Below are positions 11,114 to 24,662 of a DNA stretch of 64,000 bases, in pieces. Position numbers and translations under genes: made by a program. The notes below the pieces were generated by a model. That model had not been told where the DNA came from. It saw nothing but the letters and a program-made list of their open reading frames with translations, and searched no databases. Source of the DNA: Bugulina stolonifera (Eukaryota > Bryozoa > Gymnolaemata > Cheilostomatida > Bugulidae); contig OW285193.1 of NCBI GenBank assembly GCA_935421135.1, positions 18,400,099 to 18,464,098 on the forward strand. The letters run 5' to 3'. How positions within the stretch are numbered: position 1 is the stretch's first letter; the number at the start of each line of letters is the position of its first letter.

Positions 11114-13184
11114 ATGACCTACTCAATGGCTACCCTGATGACAGCAGTGGTTATACTGTTAGTGTCACAGTCAGTATCTCAATCAGTTAAGGAAAACACC
11201 CCCATCAATGACATACATATGTTAAAAGCTAGGAGGTATGTTGACTACGTATACAATAGTATTTACAGTTCTTTTCTCACTGATACTATTTCTTATTTTC
11301 ATTACTTTACCTGCTACACAATGCTGATAATATCTTGATTTTTCTCCAAGATATTTTCATACAATGTAGGCTATGTTGCCATATCTACAGTGTACATGTA
11401 GCTGACTGAACTATGCTGAGCTTTAATTTTATCTTCAGGTGAATGCATTAACATCTAGCATCTATAAATGTGGTTGGTTGTACTTTTCCAATAGAAGTAA
11501 TAACCCCATTGTATATGTAAATACATTGTGTGTGTTTGAACAGGTGGCTGCACAAGCATGGTCATATAAACGCATCTAACGTCATTCAGCCCCAAAGTAA
11601 AGCTTTATCTAGCAAAGTTACACTGGCACTGAGAAAGATGTTGAGAAATGGTCAAGTCCCTTTAACTTGTAAGAACATGCAGCAATGCCAATGTCACTAT
11701 TTATCTGTGATAATGTATGGTATCTACTGATAATCAATGCTGATAAGACTTTTAGGCTTTATATTGGCCTGGGATGTGATAGAGAGAGGACGACTTCTGA
11801 TCACACTAACTAGTCAAGACAATTACATGTATTATAAATCAATGCCTTGTTGTAATTACAGAGCAACACTCACTGCAATCACACTGCAACTCTTACTCTA
11901 GTTTAGAGTGTTGCATGTCACTTACCTGCAGTAATTATATGTTTCAGCATTGCTAGACCCTGCTACACCCACGTCAATGAACAAATCATGGTGCCGTCTG
12001 TCTGACTCTCAACCGTCTAGTAAAAGAAATAAACGATACTTGATGCATTTCATAAAATGGGCGAATCCTAGTGAGCTAAAAGTTCATATTCATAACTATA
12101 CATTGAGCATGCCCAAGCGCACTCAACGAGACATAGTAGCTGAAGTCATTAAGGCAAGTTAATTCTATAGCATAGTTAGTTACGCAGGAGAAATGCATTC
12201 AACACAAGTTATATATTTACGAGAAGATGGCCTTTGCATAGAAGTCACGTAATTCACTAGCAAAGCTACTTTTTATTATAAAGCTTACCTGTATGTAACA
12301 TTATTTAAGTTATGTTCTGCTATCTTTTACATACCATATGGTGTTGGTATTATTACTATTATAGCTATTTTCAACTTAACGTATTTAGACAAGAGAAAGA
12401 CAACTCCTCAGTGACGATGTATGATAATTATTTACTCAAGGATATTAAAATGTTTCTATTTTTGTTGCAGAAATGGAGTGCACCATGTGACAAATTACAC
12501 ATTACACTCACCGAAAGTAGCTCAACTAATTCTGTAAACATTGTGATTACCTTTGATGACTATATTCGTGGATCGAATGGAGAAAGGAACACACGGGGAG
12601 GTGCACGAGGACTAGCATATCCTCCTCCTTTTGGAACTATTGGCTTGAGCAACGCTGAAATCTGGGACGGTAAGACTTGCAAGGAGATAGCAGTGATATA
12701 TTGGTTTCTCATGTAGGGTGTGATTATAAATCATTCTGGGAGTCCCTAATTGGAACCCTGTTCCTATCCTAAGCTCTCTCTCCCTGCATCCTTTTGATCA
12801 CATTTTTAGGCAATGATCTAAGGCCAGGATTATGACCAAAAGTTGAACTGATTTTCCATTGCAGATGTGCATGTTATTGCATACGGTACATGTAAATCTA
12901 GATGGTGTATTTTTACACTCACCTAAGCAAAGATTTTTAATGCCAAGACAACATTGGCAAAGTCATACGTACCAGTAATGGTGTTTTAAAGTGAATATGT
13001 GTTCTACATTATGTTGACAGAAACTTCGCTCCAGTCGGTGTTGTTACACGAGATGGGACATTCCCTTGGACTCAACCACTCTCCCAATCCAAACTCTATA
13101 ATGAGCATGTATAGCATGCCACCTTATAGGAACCTTCTGCGAGACGATGTCGAAGGGATAAGAGCTCTTTATTGTTCAACTTAA
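11114..13184 (+). CDS. Secreted matrix metalloproteinase (matrixin, furin-type, no hemopexin domain)
   Basis: Five coding exons: 11114-11235, 11544-11668, 11948-12153, 12471-12669 and 13021-13184 (816 nt, 271 aa). Exon phases equal those of the gene at 6406-8700, so the two are tandem duplicates. Visible parts are a signal peptide (1 to about 25), a peptidoglycan-binding-like prodomain (about 42-82), a cysteine at residue 98 in the cysteine-switch position, a furin-type RNKR site (109-112), and the catalytic domain with HEMGHSLGLNH at 227-237 followed by a Met-turn (SIMSMY). Zinc ligands are His227, His231 and His237; the general base is Glu228. The protein ends soon after the catalytic domain, as in minimal MMPs. 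It is predicted to be secreted, activated by furin, and to cleave extracellular matrix proteins; the substrate is unknown. Intron 3 has a GC donor (AAG|GCAAGT). A 5' UTR exon probably ends at 10097. Confidence 0.92.
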
Positions 13185-13235
13185 GAAAACTAGACATCAG
13201 ACATTCTTGTAGATTGTGAACATTGAAAAACTACT

Positions 13236-13241
13236 AATAAA
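13236..13241 (+). terminator. Poly(A) signal of the second matrixin gene
   Basis: AATAAA 52 nt after the stop codon with a T-rich stretch downstream; gives a short 3' UTR. Confidence 0.55.
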
Positions 13242-14873
13242 ATAATATTATTATAAAGTTTTGACAGCTGTTCATTTTACTGTTTTCACACAAGCCACAA
13301 TTATAAAATCGCTCCTGTTTTACATGACTCTCAAACAGAGCCATAGAGTAAAACCTCTCAATAACTTTGATAACATTTGATGTTTTCCATGGACTAGGTA
13401 AGGTGTAAAACTACAATTGTATTCATCATCAGCTGCAGTTGATGTTACCCGATGTTATACATTGTTACTGTACTCAAGTATTACTTGCAGGTATCTTTTT
13501 AGAGTAATTGGTGCTTAATTGCACTTAGGTTTTCAAAGACTGTACTTGTACTACTTGCTTACACTTACCTGCTACTTGCTTACAGCTTGTGCTTGCTATA
13601 ATAAGTATGTAGTGTAGATTTCAACAGGGGGCAGAGTGGGACATCCTATCATTTGAATTTGTAGTCAGATAACAATTTTAAACTTTCTACCAAAGCTGTA
13701 ATTCGACCCACAGCTAAGCTGAAAGCTGTAATGAGATAGGTAAAGCACATACTAATTGTTTGTAAGTCAACTACAAAACTGTACTTTGTAGTTTTACAAT
13801 GTATCTTTAATGTTGTAGTTTTGCTTGTACTAGTCACTTTTCAGTATACACATATATCTGAGTTTACTTGTACTTGCCACAATTCTTACAGTAAAAGTTA
13901 TTATTATATTACAAACTTGTACAAGCAGCTCATCAACATAGCAATAAAACTCTATGATTTACCAACAGAAACCATTTTAGCTAAGAAGTCCTGGGTTTTT
14001 CCTGTAATGATAGTTAATAAGATTAGTTAGTTCCTATGATAGTATGAGACCCTACAGATTCTATCTGAATATGAAGTCAATAGAACATGGCTGTGGTAAT
14101 CTCATAATGTTCACTTGCTGCTCTGCTATTTAGTTAGAGCTGAGCTTTTAGTTTCTACGTCATACATGTACATGAAATGTAACACACAGTACTCAGATGA
14201 AATTTATACCATGTACTGTACATTGTATAACACAATCAAGGTAGAGAATATACAATATGAAACGTTGCACGTGTGTATATTTGTAATATTATTAGAATAA
14301 AAGTCAAGTATGTAATAATTTAATACACCCAATACATTCTACTCCATAGTAGTATTTAGTCATTATAAGTCATTCTATTTGATCTAAGTAAGTGACTGGA
14401 AGATCAAATGTGTTTCACCTCTACTGGAATATAGCATGCATTACAGCAACCATACAGTCACTGCTGTGTTGAATATAATTAGCTAATTATGATGTTTTTT
14501 AGGCAAGGAACTAATGAATTGGTATTAATATCATAATAAGGCGTCTCAGAGTTACCTATCAGTTATAAAATACTGGTATGTAACAGCTAATAGTCACTCC
14601 TTAAACAAAAGTAATGGTAGTATACTTTGTAACAACTGGATAACAATTAGATAAACCCCAAGATCAATGGCAAATATAAATAGAGAGCATGTTGGAGTTG
14701 TTGCCTCTTAACTTGGTCTTTAGATTAATATTGCTGTTCATATGGTAAAGAGCAAGTGCATGATTCCATTAGTGAAACTATGCACTGCTCAACTAACAGA
14801 GAGGAATGTCATGAGTTCAGTGCCTGAGCATCTGTAGAAGAATTGTCAACAGGATTGTGTCCTGAGTTGATAA
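13242..14873. other. Convergent intergenic region
   Basis: Lies between the 3' ends of the + strand and - strand matrixin genes. AT-rich; short open frames at 13649-13837, 13821-14030 and 14115-14300 have no recognisable domain. No clear AATAAA for the minus-strand gene was found. Confidence 0.5.
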
Positions 14874-17800
14874 TCAATTTGGACCAAACATGGCGACTGC
14901 TCCGGCGATATCATCGCTTGTAAGTGTATGCCTTGTTGGTCCATAGAATGCATACATCACTGCTGATGGGACATCGGAGTGAGCAAAGCCAAGCGAGTGT
15001 CCCAGTTCGTGCAGTGCAACCGTCTTATAGCTGAATTCTAAAACATGACAATATGATCTAGATGTAGAACAGGCAGCATGTTTATATGTATTGAAAATGG
15101 CATGACGAACCAGATAGAACACCATTGTCCTGTTCAATCCATCCTGATTCAATTGTAACATCGGCCAAAAGAGTTTTGCATCTTCCTACGATGTTCTGCA
15201 TCAAATGTTATAAATGTTGTAAACTGAGCAGTGCACCCAGAGTACTACATCATAAACTGTAGAATCGCATAGGAGCATGTGGAATGAACAGGGGTGGAAT
15301 TTGTGCTCTCAGCTAACATACTAAAAATATTTCTTGCTCACAAGTCAGGTGGGACTTACTATATGGAGGCCTGAAGCTGTGGTACTCTGACCAGCTCTCT
15401 GTATCATCAAAGAACATGTCTCCGTTACGTGGGAGAGCAGCGTATGCCAACACTCCGTATGGAGAGAAGGGACGGCCCAGATAGTCGTATCGTGTATGGT
15501 GAATGTTGATTTCAGGGAACTCAATCTGCTCTCCATTTGGATGAAAGACTAGATTAGCATTACCTGCAGCATTCCATTGCTAAAAACAACACAAATATAA
15601 GCCATGTTAGTCGTTGTAGCCATGGATTTATGCCATTTTCATTTCTAGATTTAGAGTCACAGTTCAAATATACTTTATTGGATCGTGGTGCTAAAAACAT
15701 GCTTGAAGGCAGAGAAGTCTATGTGAAGTGGTACAAGTTGAAGGAGCTTGCATGTACATGTATTATGGTTTATGGTACATCATACATGCTGTATTGACAA
15801 AGAGAAGATTATTCCTCTAAACTATATAGTACTGAGTCACCATGGTGCTGATGTATGCATACATGCATAATACATTATGTATAATAATATAACATATATA
15901 CATGTTTATGTGTACATTGTACATGTTGTATGATACTGGTTAAGGTTTATTGCATACATAACATGTCAGTCCTAAAACAGGTCTGAGGCTCAACTGAACA
16001 TACAACATGCTGCTACATATGCTATGCTTGCTAGAGGATAATCTTCTAGCTATGTCAATAGCAGTAATCATACAACAGTACATGTGTACATGTGTACATT
16101 GTATATGTGTACATGTACATTGTATATGTGTACATGTGTACATGTGTACATCACAGTGTTCGAAGTGTACCCATCCCATTTGTTCCACTTGGAACACTGG
16201 TACATCATGTATCTGGCTGCTAGTAAAAAGGAAGGTTTGCACTAAAGGAATTGCAGCTACTACTTTTCTGGTACATGTACACTACAGAGATATATAATTA
16301 TATTCTACATATTACATGTAAGATACTGGGTGGTATATATTGGCATGCATCCACCTTACAATAAACATGTCATTAACATACATTTAAAATCATTATTAGC
16401 CGTGTTCCAGCTATTTAAGTTAGAGGAACTGTATGCAGCCCCAAACGTTGAGGAAACTATTACAGTTTAGGAAGCTTCATGTAAATCTCTCAGAGATTTA
16501 TACTCAGTTTGTTAGGTGCAAATATAAGACACACCTCTCAGCTCAATGCAACTGACATACATGGTTTGTCCAAGTTTAGCATTAGAACACTACTGGCATG
16601 TTGCTTAAGATATACATGTAATTATATGCACAAATTAGTCTTAATGCCTTTCAAACAAAAAAATATAAATTATGGTGGTTTTCATATTTCACTGTCATCA
16701 ACATTGTAGCATAGCAAATACAATCCAATGTAACCGTACATGCTATCTAGGCTCTAGGAATTACCGTTGATTTTCTGTAGGAAAATAAAAAAAGGAACAG
16801 ACAATGCAGCTAGCTACTCACGTCAACTGCATGCTGCATTACGGCCTCCTGTTCAGCTATAGTCATGTCTGGGGTGTGGTTCCTAAATTGTATGTCTATT
16901 TCCCGACCTCTCTGCCACCTCCTTCTCAGCAGGATGTACCTCTTAAACCGAGTACCGTCTGGATTGAAGTCCCTATTGCCACACCTCGGTTTGTTCATTT
17001 GGTTGATGGTGGCATCGTCTAGCACACCTAAAATGGTATCAATACACAAACCTTTAGCTCACGGTGAGACGTGTTGAGGAAATTGCCATATAACTGGGTC
17101 CTATTTCTGATTGGTTGGTAATCTGACCTCTGCAGTGATTATGTAAAGCTTAGTTAGTGGAAATCAGAGGTTTAGGATTTCTGTAGAATGAATAAATATA
17201 AACTTGTGGACGGCTACCTCAATTCCTATTCTATATCAACCATTACTTTTACAGAAGAGGAAGTAGAGCTAATTTAATGCAATTCTGTATTCCAAATTTA
17301 GTAAAAATAACTATTGTTGCATAACACAGACGATAATTAGAAGTTTTTATACTAATTTCCAAGTATTTGTACATGTAATATAATTATTATACTAATTACA
17401 TTGCAGTCTGGTAATTTTTGTTAGCCCAGTGCTTGAAAAAACTTGGTAATCTAACATTCATACATTTGTACTACTAGTTTGTCTTTTATGTGGTATTACA
17501 AGGTGTAAAGCAGTCAATGAGACACCACAACCTGTGAGAATACATGGACCTGCTTAACTACACCTACAGAAATAATATAGTTGCATAATAATTATCTTAG
17601 TATTCTATTAATTAAATTATTTACAGGTACAATGTACATCTCTGAACACTATTGCAACACATATCACTCTATGAATAATTTGTATTTCATTTCATTGCTA
17701 TTAATCAGTGCCTTAACCTTGAGCAGATAAACTCCTGGATATGGGATTTATTCCTTAGGACTTTGACCTTGGTGTTTATAATATGTGTATATACATGTGC

Positions 17801-18794
17801 TGCCGCTGGCAGCATTGTGCATATACACGGGCTGGTGGCATTGCTAGCAGTAGTAACATAAGCATAGCCAGGAGTAGTAATAATACTGAACTACGGATAG
17901 ACTCTAGACCAAGATGTAGCCCAGTTTCTCAAGAGAACTGTTTACCTGTTACTGGCAGCCTAGCATATCGTTGTAACTTCCTCAGCGCTTTTTGAAAGTC
18001 AAGTTCTGGAGGCATGGTTTCTCCACTGTTCTGAAATTCTCCAAGGTAACCAAATTGCTCTAGCCATCTGTAATTTAGAAATAGAACTACATCATCACAC
18101 CATGTGATCTGTGCTATCTGCTTACTTCGTGTTACACATGACACAACTCCAGAGCTCAACACCATCTCACCTCAATGATGTCATCAGCTACTGGTAGAGT
18201 TTAACTTGTGCTACAAGCTCATAAAACCTGTTATCAACTATTTTGCTATCAAGAAAGACTTTCGTCATGAAATCGAATAATTTCCAGTATGAGGTTTGGA
18301 TTCTACATACATTCTAGACTATGAATATTGAAGTAAAATTTGCAACACTGGCCTGCAACTGTAGATACACGTAAGTCTATTATGTATATGTACTAATTAT
18401 CTCACCTTGCTGCCTTTTCTATTTCTTTTGCTGTCCTCGTAGTATTTTGTCCTCTGACTTTAGGAAGTTTATGTTTCGGTACCCTTTTTAATTTTTTAAT
18501 ACTTTGAGTGGTTTTAATTATAGGGTTGTTAGCTATTATTAATTTGGCTGAAGAGGTGCCTTTGGTTGAGAAAGTTGGAATGGTCTGTGTGGGTCGAGGT
18601 GTAGACCTAGACCCCAGACGTGACTGTGGAGGTGGTGATGGTGGCTGAGTAGATGATGGAGTTGATGCAGCTGTTGCTACTGGTTTGGCATTGTTTGAAG
18701 GTATTCTATTGGAAAGAGGGGCTGTGATTGAGATGTCCACACTGGTTGATAATATAACTACACATGTTATGAGCAGGTTCAAGAAGATCAGCAT
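14874..18794 (-). CDS. Secreted matrix metalloproteinase with Pro/Ser/Thr-rich N-terminal extension
   Basis: Minus-strand exons in order: 18794-18406, 18067-17946, 17027-16822, 15579-15360 and 15037-14874 (1101 nt, 366 aa); phases agree at every junction and introns are GT-AG. Residues 1 to about 25 are a signal peptide. Residues about 30-80 are rich in Pro, Ser and Thr, followed by a basic stretch, and neither tandem relative has this region. Then come the prodomain (ending LPVTG), the cysteine switch PRCGNRD (184-190), a furin-type RFKR site (197-200), and the catalytic domain with HELGHSLGFAH at 322-332 and a Met-turn (VMYAF). All catalytic residues are present; there is no hemopexin domain. 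It converges on the 11114-13184 gene. Exon 3 is the same length (206 nt) in both, which supports common descent. The mucin-like extension may be an O-glycosylated spacer; that is inference. Confidence 0.92.
16075..16155. repeat. TACATGTG/TACATTGTATATG microsatellite
   Basis: Short palindromic ACATGTGTACATG units in the intron between exons 3 and 4 of the minus-strand matrixin gene. Confidence 0.75.
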
Positions 18795-19540
18795 ATCTAT
18801 ATCTTCTTCACCAAAGAATGACCAATCATCTACAATATTGTATTGAAGTTATTATTAGTTTTACCATGAATTATTGTAATGTCCTTTACGAGAATACAAA
18901 ATTGTAAACACTGTGGATATTTTTTATGGTCAACAGAAAATGCTCTGAAATCAGAACCTCATAGCGGCTCCATGTCATGGAAACTCATCTTAAGACACTG
19001 ACACTGAGAGAGTAGGCTATAAAGCTGGTGTTTTGGCAATGCAAATCTGATCTTCAGATAGACTATAAGATTTTTTGGGAAAAAATTACAATAAATTGGA
19101 AGAATGTTAACCATACAGACCTAGAAAAGGAAATACAGATATAGTTCAGTTATTCCTGTATCTTTGCCCCTCAACACTTTTGGTTTGATAATTATACAAA
19201 AATAATTCATTATAATTTATAATTAACCGGCTACACCCCCCAGAATACATAATTCATCGCATGACTCCTATATGCTGGTTTTATATAATGTTTGTATTAG
19301 TATTTTCATATTCTAATTAACAAGTACACTGTATGTTCTTCGCCAAAAATGAAGCAGGAGAAATTGTCTTCTCTATACTTTGCTGGTTGACCGCCCTTAC
19401 CCCAAACCCCAACCACAAACAAGGAACTAAGGCTATCCAAATTTCTCCACTACTGCACCTAACAGATGATTGTCAGTATTTTACAAGTCAAAGTTTTTGC
19501 TAGCTTTTACAATTAATGAATATATTGCAAACTAGGCTAG

Positions 19541-19650
19541 TACTAGACGCATTGTAGGGCTTTATGATTTCATTCCTAATATTTCCTCTGATGATGACTA
19601 GTGTCGAAATTTTAGGAAAAAAGTCGCAAAATCTTACAATGCGTCTAGTA
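19541..19650. repeat. 110-bp hairpin with 16-bp perfect terminal inverted repeats
   Basis: TACTAGACGCATTGTA at 19541-19556 pairs perfectly with 19635-19650, and imperfect pairing continues inward toward a loop near 19595. It may be a tiny palindromic MITE or, less likely, a small-RNA hairpin. Confidence 0.75.
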
Positions 19651-20647
19651 ATAGTACTACTGCTTATTATCATCTTTCAATGTATATATAAGCCGATGAC
19701 AATAACACTTCGATCTTGTTACTTGCATGAAAAAGAGGTAGGCTATCCAAGACCATGCACTCCCCTTCATAAATATTTTGCCCTTCAGGAAATTTTGAGA
19801 AGGTTATCCATATAAAAGGAGAGGAATTAGCATAAAATGAGAAACAGTTGCACCTCCCAAGCTTATTATTCTATAAAAGAATAACTAAAGATTTCAATTA
19901 AAATAAATAAATAAATAAATAAAGGTGGTACACACTTAATGTACCCTTCCAGGTTAACACTAATTGTGTTGGTTTGTACAGGTATTGTTTGGCTAGTCTG
20001 GGTAGCCACACATTGACCAAAGGTGGGCGGTAATCGCTCTACCTGTGTGTAATTTATTGACCACTAGACTAGGTAAACCAAATTCAATTGTCCTAAAAAA
20101 TTGGCTTTAGTCAAATTTTTAGGGAAAAATAAAGAAAACAAAACTAAAAATACGGATATAATATATCTTATATATTGATTGCCTATCACTAACAATATAG
20201 TAGGAACCTCCATGGGAATCATACACCGTGGCTGCCACAACTACCTCCGAATATATAATATACGTACATTGTACATGTAGGTAGCATAATATAGGTTTAC
20301 ATGCACATACAAACTGCTTATATGTAAGGCACACAGGCCACTGTGTACATGTACAATGTATAATACACAGCTTGTAGTCTTCAAGAAGTGAAATGGAGGT
20401 CATTTAACTTCTAAGTACTGTACTGTATACTGCAATCATTACGATTTAGTTACTTACGTTGTGTAATAAATTGATTATAAAAAAGAGCAATGCTTTGTTT
20501 AGTACTTGCAGACATGCAAGCAAATTCTTACTTCAAAATAGAGCTTGACAACAAGCATATTATTAATCTGTACTTAAAAAATTCGTCCTAGGGCAGCACA
20601 TAGCGCATCCGCAATGCATCATGGGAAGTAAAAATATAAAAGTTATA

Positions 20648-20765
20648 CTATGTTATACATGCATATATATATTATACTATGTTATACATGTATATATAAA
20701 TTATACTATGTTATACATGCATATATGAATTATACTATATTATACATGCATACATGTATATATAT
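20648..20765. repeat. Minisatellite TTATACTATGTTATACATGCATATA
   Basis: About four copies of a 28-bp AT-rich unit. Confidence 0.8.
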
Positions 20766-21025
20766 TGCTCATACAAACTGCTGGGCACATTCTAAGGTTT
20801 TTATTGTGAGGTCAATTATTATTCACAACTTATATACAAAAAACAAGTTCCTGTTTATTAATTATGAAAAACCTTCGCCCTTATAAGTAAATTATCATCT
20901 CACTTTTTATAACAACATTGGGCAGTTTTTATTTCAGAAATGTCTGCGGTTTAGTATGACAGTTTAGTTATTCCATAATTCATCTCAAGACAGAGAATGC
21001 CTGAGTAGCAACTTACTGTAGGCTA

Positions 21026-21285
21026 ATACAAGTATCTAGCCTGTGTACATGTATATAGTATACTGTAATACAAGTATCTAGTCTGTGTACATGTATATAG
21101 TATACTGTAATACATGTATCTAGCTTGTGTACACGTATATAGTATACTGTAATACATGTATCTATAGCCTGTGTACATGTATATAGTATACTGTAATACA
21201 TGTATCTAGCTTGTGTACACGTATATAGTATACTGTAATACATGTATCTAGCTTGTGTACATGTAATATATAGTATACTGTAATT
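21026..21285. repeat. Minisatellite, about 42 bp x 6
   Basis: The unit contains TGTGTACATGTATATAGTATACTGTAATAC-like sequence followed by AAGTATCTAGCC; copies differ by a few bases. Open frames on the minus strand across it are artefacts. Confidence 0.85.
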
Positions 21286-21489
21286 ATGCGTACCGCAATA
21301 TTTAGAACGTGTGCAATGATGTCTAAGATGTTGAAAGTATCACAATGCATAACAAAAGATTTTGGTCTAGAATTAATTGCCTACATGCGATACAACTCTA
21401 CCTGTTGCATTGTATGTTATGCTAACATCGCGGTTATCGGTGGTTAACTTTGACCGCCTTAAGAAAATACACCGGCAGTCTGTTATAAC

Positions 21490-21615
21490 TCCAAATAGTG
21501 TGATGTGATGAGATGTAGTGCACATGTAATATAATGTAATGCAATGCAATGTAATACAATGTAATGCAATGCAATGCACATGTAATATAATGTAATGCAA
21601 TGCAATGTAATGTAA
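21490..21615. repeat. ATGCAATGCAATGTAAT microsatellite
   Basis: Degenerate 5-bp repeats (TGCAA/TGTAA) in two blocks, each with an ACATGTAATATAATG segment. Confidence 0.8.
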
Positions 21616-21829
21616 CAAATCAAGGAAAGGAAACACAATTAGAAATAGACTAACAATTGCCACATTGCATATTGAATATTAACAGTAAATGTGTGGGTGA
21701 GTGTATCTACTCTGTGAACACTTGGTGAAACACTTGACCAAGAAAATCGACATCTCATGGAAACTGTTGCAACATCAATTTCTATTAATTTCCCTATGAC
21801 CACAGTTACACAACACTATGAGCATGAAC

Positions 21830-21978
21830 ATTAACTACATTGTACACTGTAGCTATACATGAGCATGAACATAACTACATTGTACACTGTAGTTATACAT
21901 GAGCATGAACATAACTACATTGTACACTGTAGCTATACATGAGCATGAACATAACTACATTGTACACTGTAGTTATAG
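21830..21978. repeat. Minisatellite, about 39 bp x 4
   Basis: The unit contains ACATTGTACACTGTAG and TACATGAGCATGAACATAAC; copies are almost identical. Confidence 0.85.
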
Positions 21979-23156
21979 ATGTAGAAGTTTTTGATGTTCA
22001 TCTTGGATAGCCTCAGGCCAGTTTATGTGATATGGTCAGATAATTTACCCAACTTTGTAACTAGACTAGTGCAACCAAACTTTTCAACGCCATATTTTCT
22101 CATGAAGCGAGCTTTGTGGCTGGGTACCAATTTCATACAATAATGTAGCAGTATTCAGTATATTGATGTGATTATGTTGGGTTATATACATGTAATTATT
22201 ACAATGCATGCATTAATGCATTTCCATTCTGGTCATAAGATGGTCTTGAACTGTGATAGACTTGATTAGTCTACATTTAGCATAAATAATGTCTTATGCC
22301 TAGATACTGCATGTGTAAGTTATAATTACTAGGTGTAGATACACACAGAAATTAATTACCTGTAATTAACTTATCTTGCAGAAGAGAACCCATATCCTCA
22401 CCTATTGCACTAAATAGCCTTAGATCAGTATAGTGATTTACTAACTTGTTACCTTGTTCAGCCCATATAATCTAAGAACCTTCTTTATTTTCTGAAAGCT
22501 TGGCACCCAGACTAGACTGCAGGTGACGTCAATTTTCATCTACGTTTCAGGAAGTGAGTCCGGCCACAGTTTTGATTAGCTAATTATGACCCATCCTTAG
22601 GCGCTTCATCTACCTGCTCCTCTAATAGGAAGAAAACGTCGCTGCAGAGCAACATGAGTCAAGAATTCTGAAATTATTTTCTCCTAGAAACTTGTAGGTT
22701 ATCACTTTAACAACATGGGAACTTGCTAATTAAGTTTAAATAGTGCACCATTTGCAAATAATTCCTGAACAGTGTAACAAAACACTAGTATTGTTATAGG
22801 ATGTGGACCCTCATTAAGTTAACTTACTAGAATTGTTGTGTGGCCTATAGCTTGTTTCTCTCAAAGCCCAGTTAAAGCTTGTTTTTCAAAACTATACAAA
22901 TGCACTTTGCTTGTATTACCATACTGTAATGTAGGTCTGCATTAAGATTATATTATTATAATAATAATATGTAACTTATTACATGTTAGAAAAATAAAAT
23001 CATGAAATGTGACTGATATTAACATAATTATGGTATAAAAAGCATTAATAATTGATGTGGGAATTTTTACATATAATTATCTGCATTTAATCAGTTTACT
23101 AAAGTACATTTGTGTCAGTAGTCTATGCGTTAGAAAACCTGAACCAATTTTCACGC

Positions 23157-23220
23157 TCCTACTGCTGCTGCTGCTGCTGCTACCGCTCCTACTGATGCTG
23201 CTGCTGCTGATGCTACTGCA
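23157..23220. repeat. CTG/CTA trinucleotide repeat
   Basis: Interrupted CTGCTG tract; read on the + strand it gives a run of leucines with no other support for coding. Confidence 0.85.
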
Positions 23221-24491
23221 TTATAAATACTACATATCTATTATAACCTATCTGTCACCTTGATCGAGAAAACAGGATGAACAAGGCATGCAGACATTTT
23301 GTTATTCTCACATGAAACAGAGTGTTATTTTTTAAACTTTCAGTTGTGACTTGCACCAGACATCTTAGCAGAGCAAACCTGAGTGGAATGTAATAAAATT
23401 ATAACATTTTCTTTTTCTTTCTGCTGGTAGCTGAAGAAAGACAAAAGATACTTGCTAATATACACCAATAAGGTTACTAAGCAACAAAATATGTTACTCA
23501 TACCGCTTACAACACAGCAATCATATTCTTACCACTGCACATAGCTGCTTGATGACTTGATGTAGTTACATGCATATGTACTTCCTAAATGATCGGGCAT
23601 GGTTAGCTGTGACACAACTTTTGGAGACAAATTATATAATCTGTAATATTGTATCAGCTCTGGGTGTAACTAACTTCCCTTTACAGCGTTAATTGTTTCA
23701 CCGGAGCCTCTTTTTGGCAACTACATGCACTTCAGAAAGGTTGGATAAGACTAATTTTATATGCTATGGTGAAATGTTGAAACCACTTCAAAATCTGTAA
23801 AATTGGAAATGGTTGCTGTCTATCTGCTAAGTCTACTTCAGAACAAAATTAACAGGCGACAGTAAATATTTAGTTATTTTCCCACAGTGTGTTAATGTGT
23901 TATGGCAGTGTACCAGTATGTTATTACTATAACTTGCTATGATATAATTATTTTAATATACTGTAGTTACACCCAATGCAAAAATCTAAAAATATAATTA
24001 AGAAAGTATGACAAGGGCATTTATAATCTCATTATGACAGTGATGAAGTCGTCTTCTCTTTGTTCCATTTCTCTTTCCACCATGGAAGAGCAAGTACAGA
24101 GAAAAACATGAGCAGATGTTCTGCTTCACAGGTTAGCTGCAGACCAACTGCAAACCCTTTTGCACCTACCTCTATGCAAAGGCTGTCTGTTATCTAATGG
24201 TGGCACTTTGAGAACCTTGTTCAAAAGGAGAAGGTTCCAGAATACAATACAATATAAAGATAAGCTAAAGTCACATATACATATATTTAAAAAAATAAAG
24301 TTATAAGACAGTAAGTAACAGACTGTATGATGAGCCAGAAAGAAGTTGCTCCAGCAAGGAGAACTAAACTACAGTAATATTGCTATTATTCTGTTCACAG
24401 ACTCAAATATTTTACATTTTATACCATGTCTCGTTATTCGTTATTTCATCAACAGTGAGAAAGTAAGGGAAAACTATCGCTGTCAGTACAT

Positions 24492-24662
24492 TCGGCACTG
24501 TTAGCCAATCAGTCGGTACATTCGGCACTGTTAGCCAATCAGTCGGTACATTCAGCACTATTAGCCAATCAGACGGTACATTCGGCACTGTTAGCCAATC
24601 AGTCGGTACATTCAGCACTGTTAGCCAATCAGACGGTACATTCAGCACTATTAGCCAATCAG
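24492..24662. repeat. Minisatellite, 30 bp x about 6
   Basis: Unit GGTACATTCGGCACTGTTAG plus CCAATCAGTC. Because 30 is a multiple of three, the array gives a long open frame with a repeating peptide; no other coding evidence exists. Confidence 0.9.

Larger units (their letters stand above)
18795..24490. other. Gene-poor repeat region, first part
   Basis: Upstream of the minus-strand matrixin gene. I see no exon with a recognisable domain. It holds a 110-bp hairpin (19541-19650), an AAAT run near 19905, and several minisatellites listed separately. Confidence 0.5.

Noticed and set aside
15345..15536. 63-codon ORF at the matrixin exon
   Set aside because: Wrong frame over exon 4 of the minus-strand matrixin gene; the correct frame gives the conserved catalytic sequence.
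23157..23263. Poly-leucine ORF
   Set aside because: CTG/CTA trinucleotide tract with no flanking coding signal.
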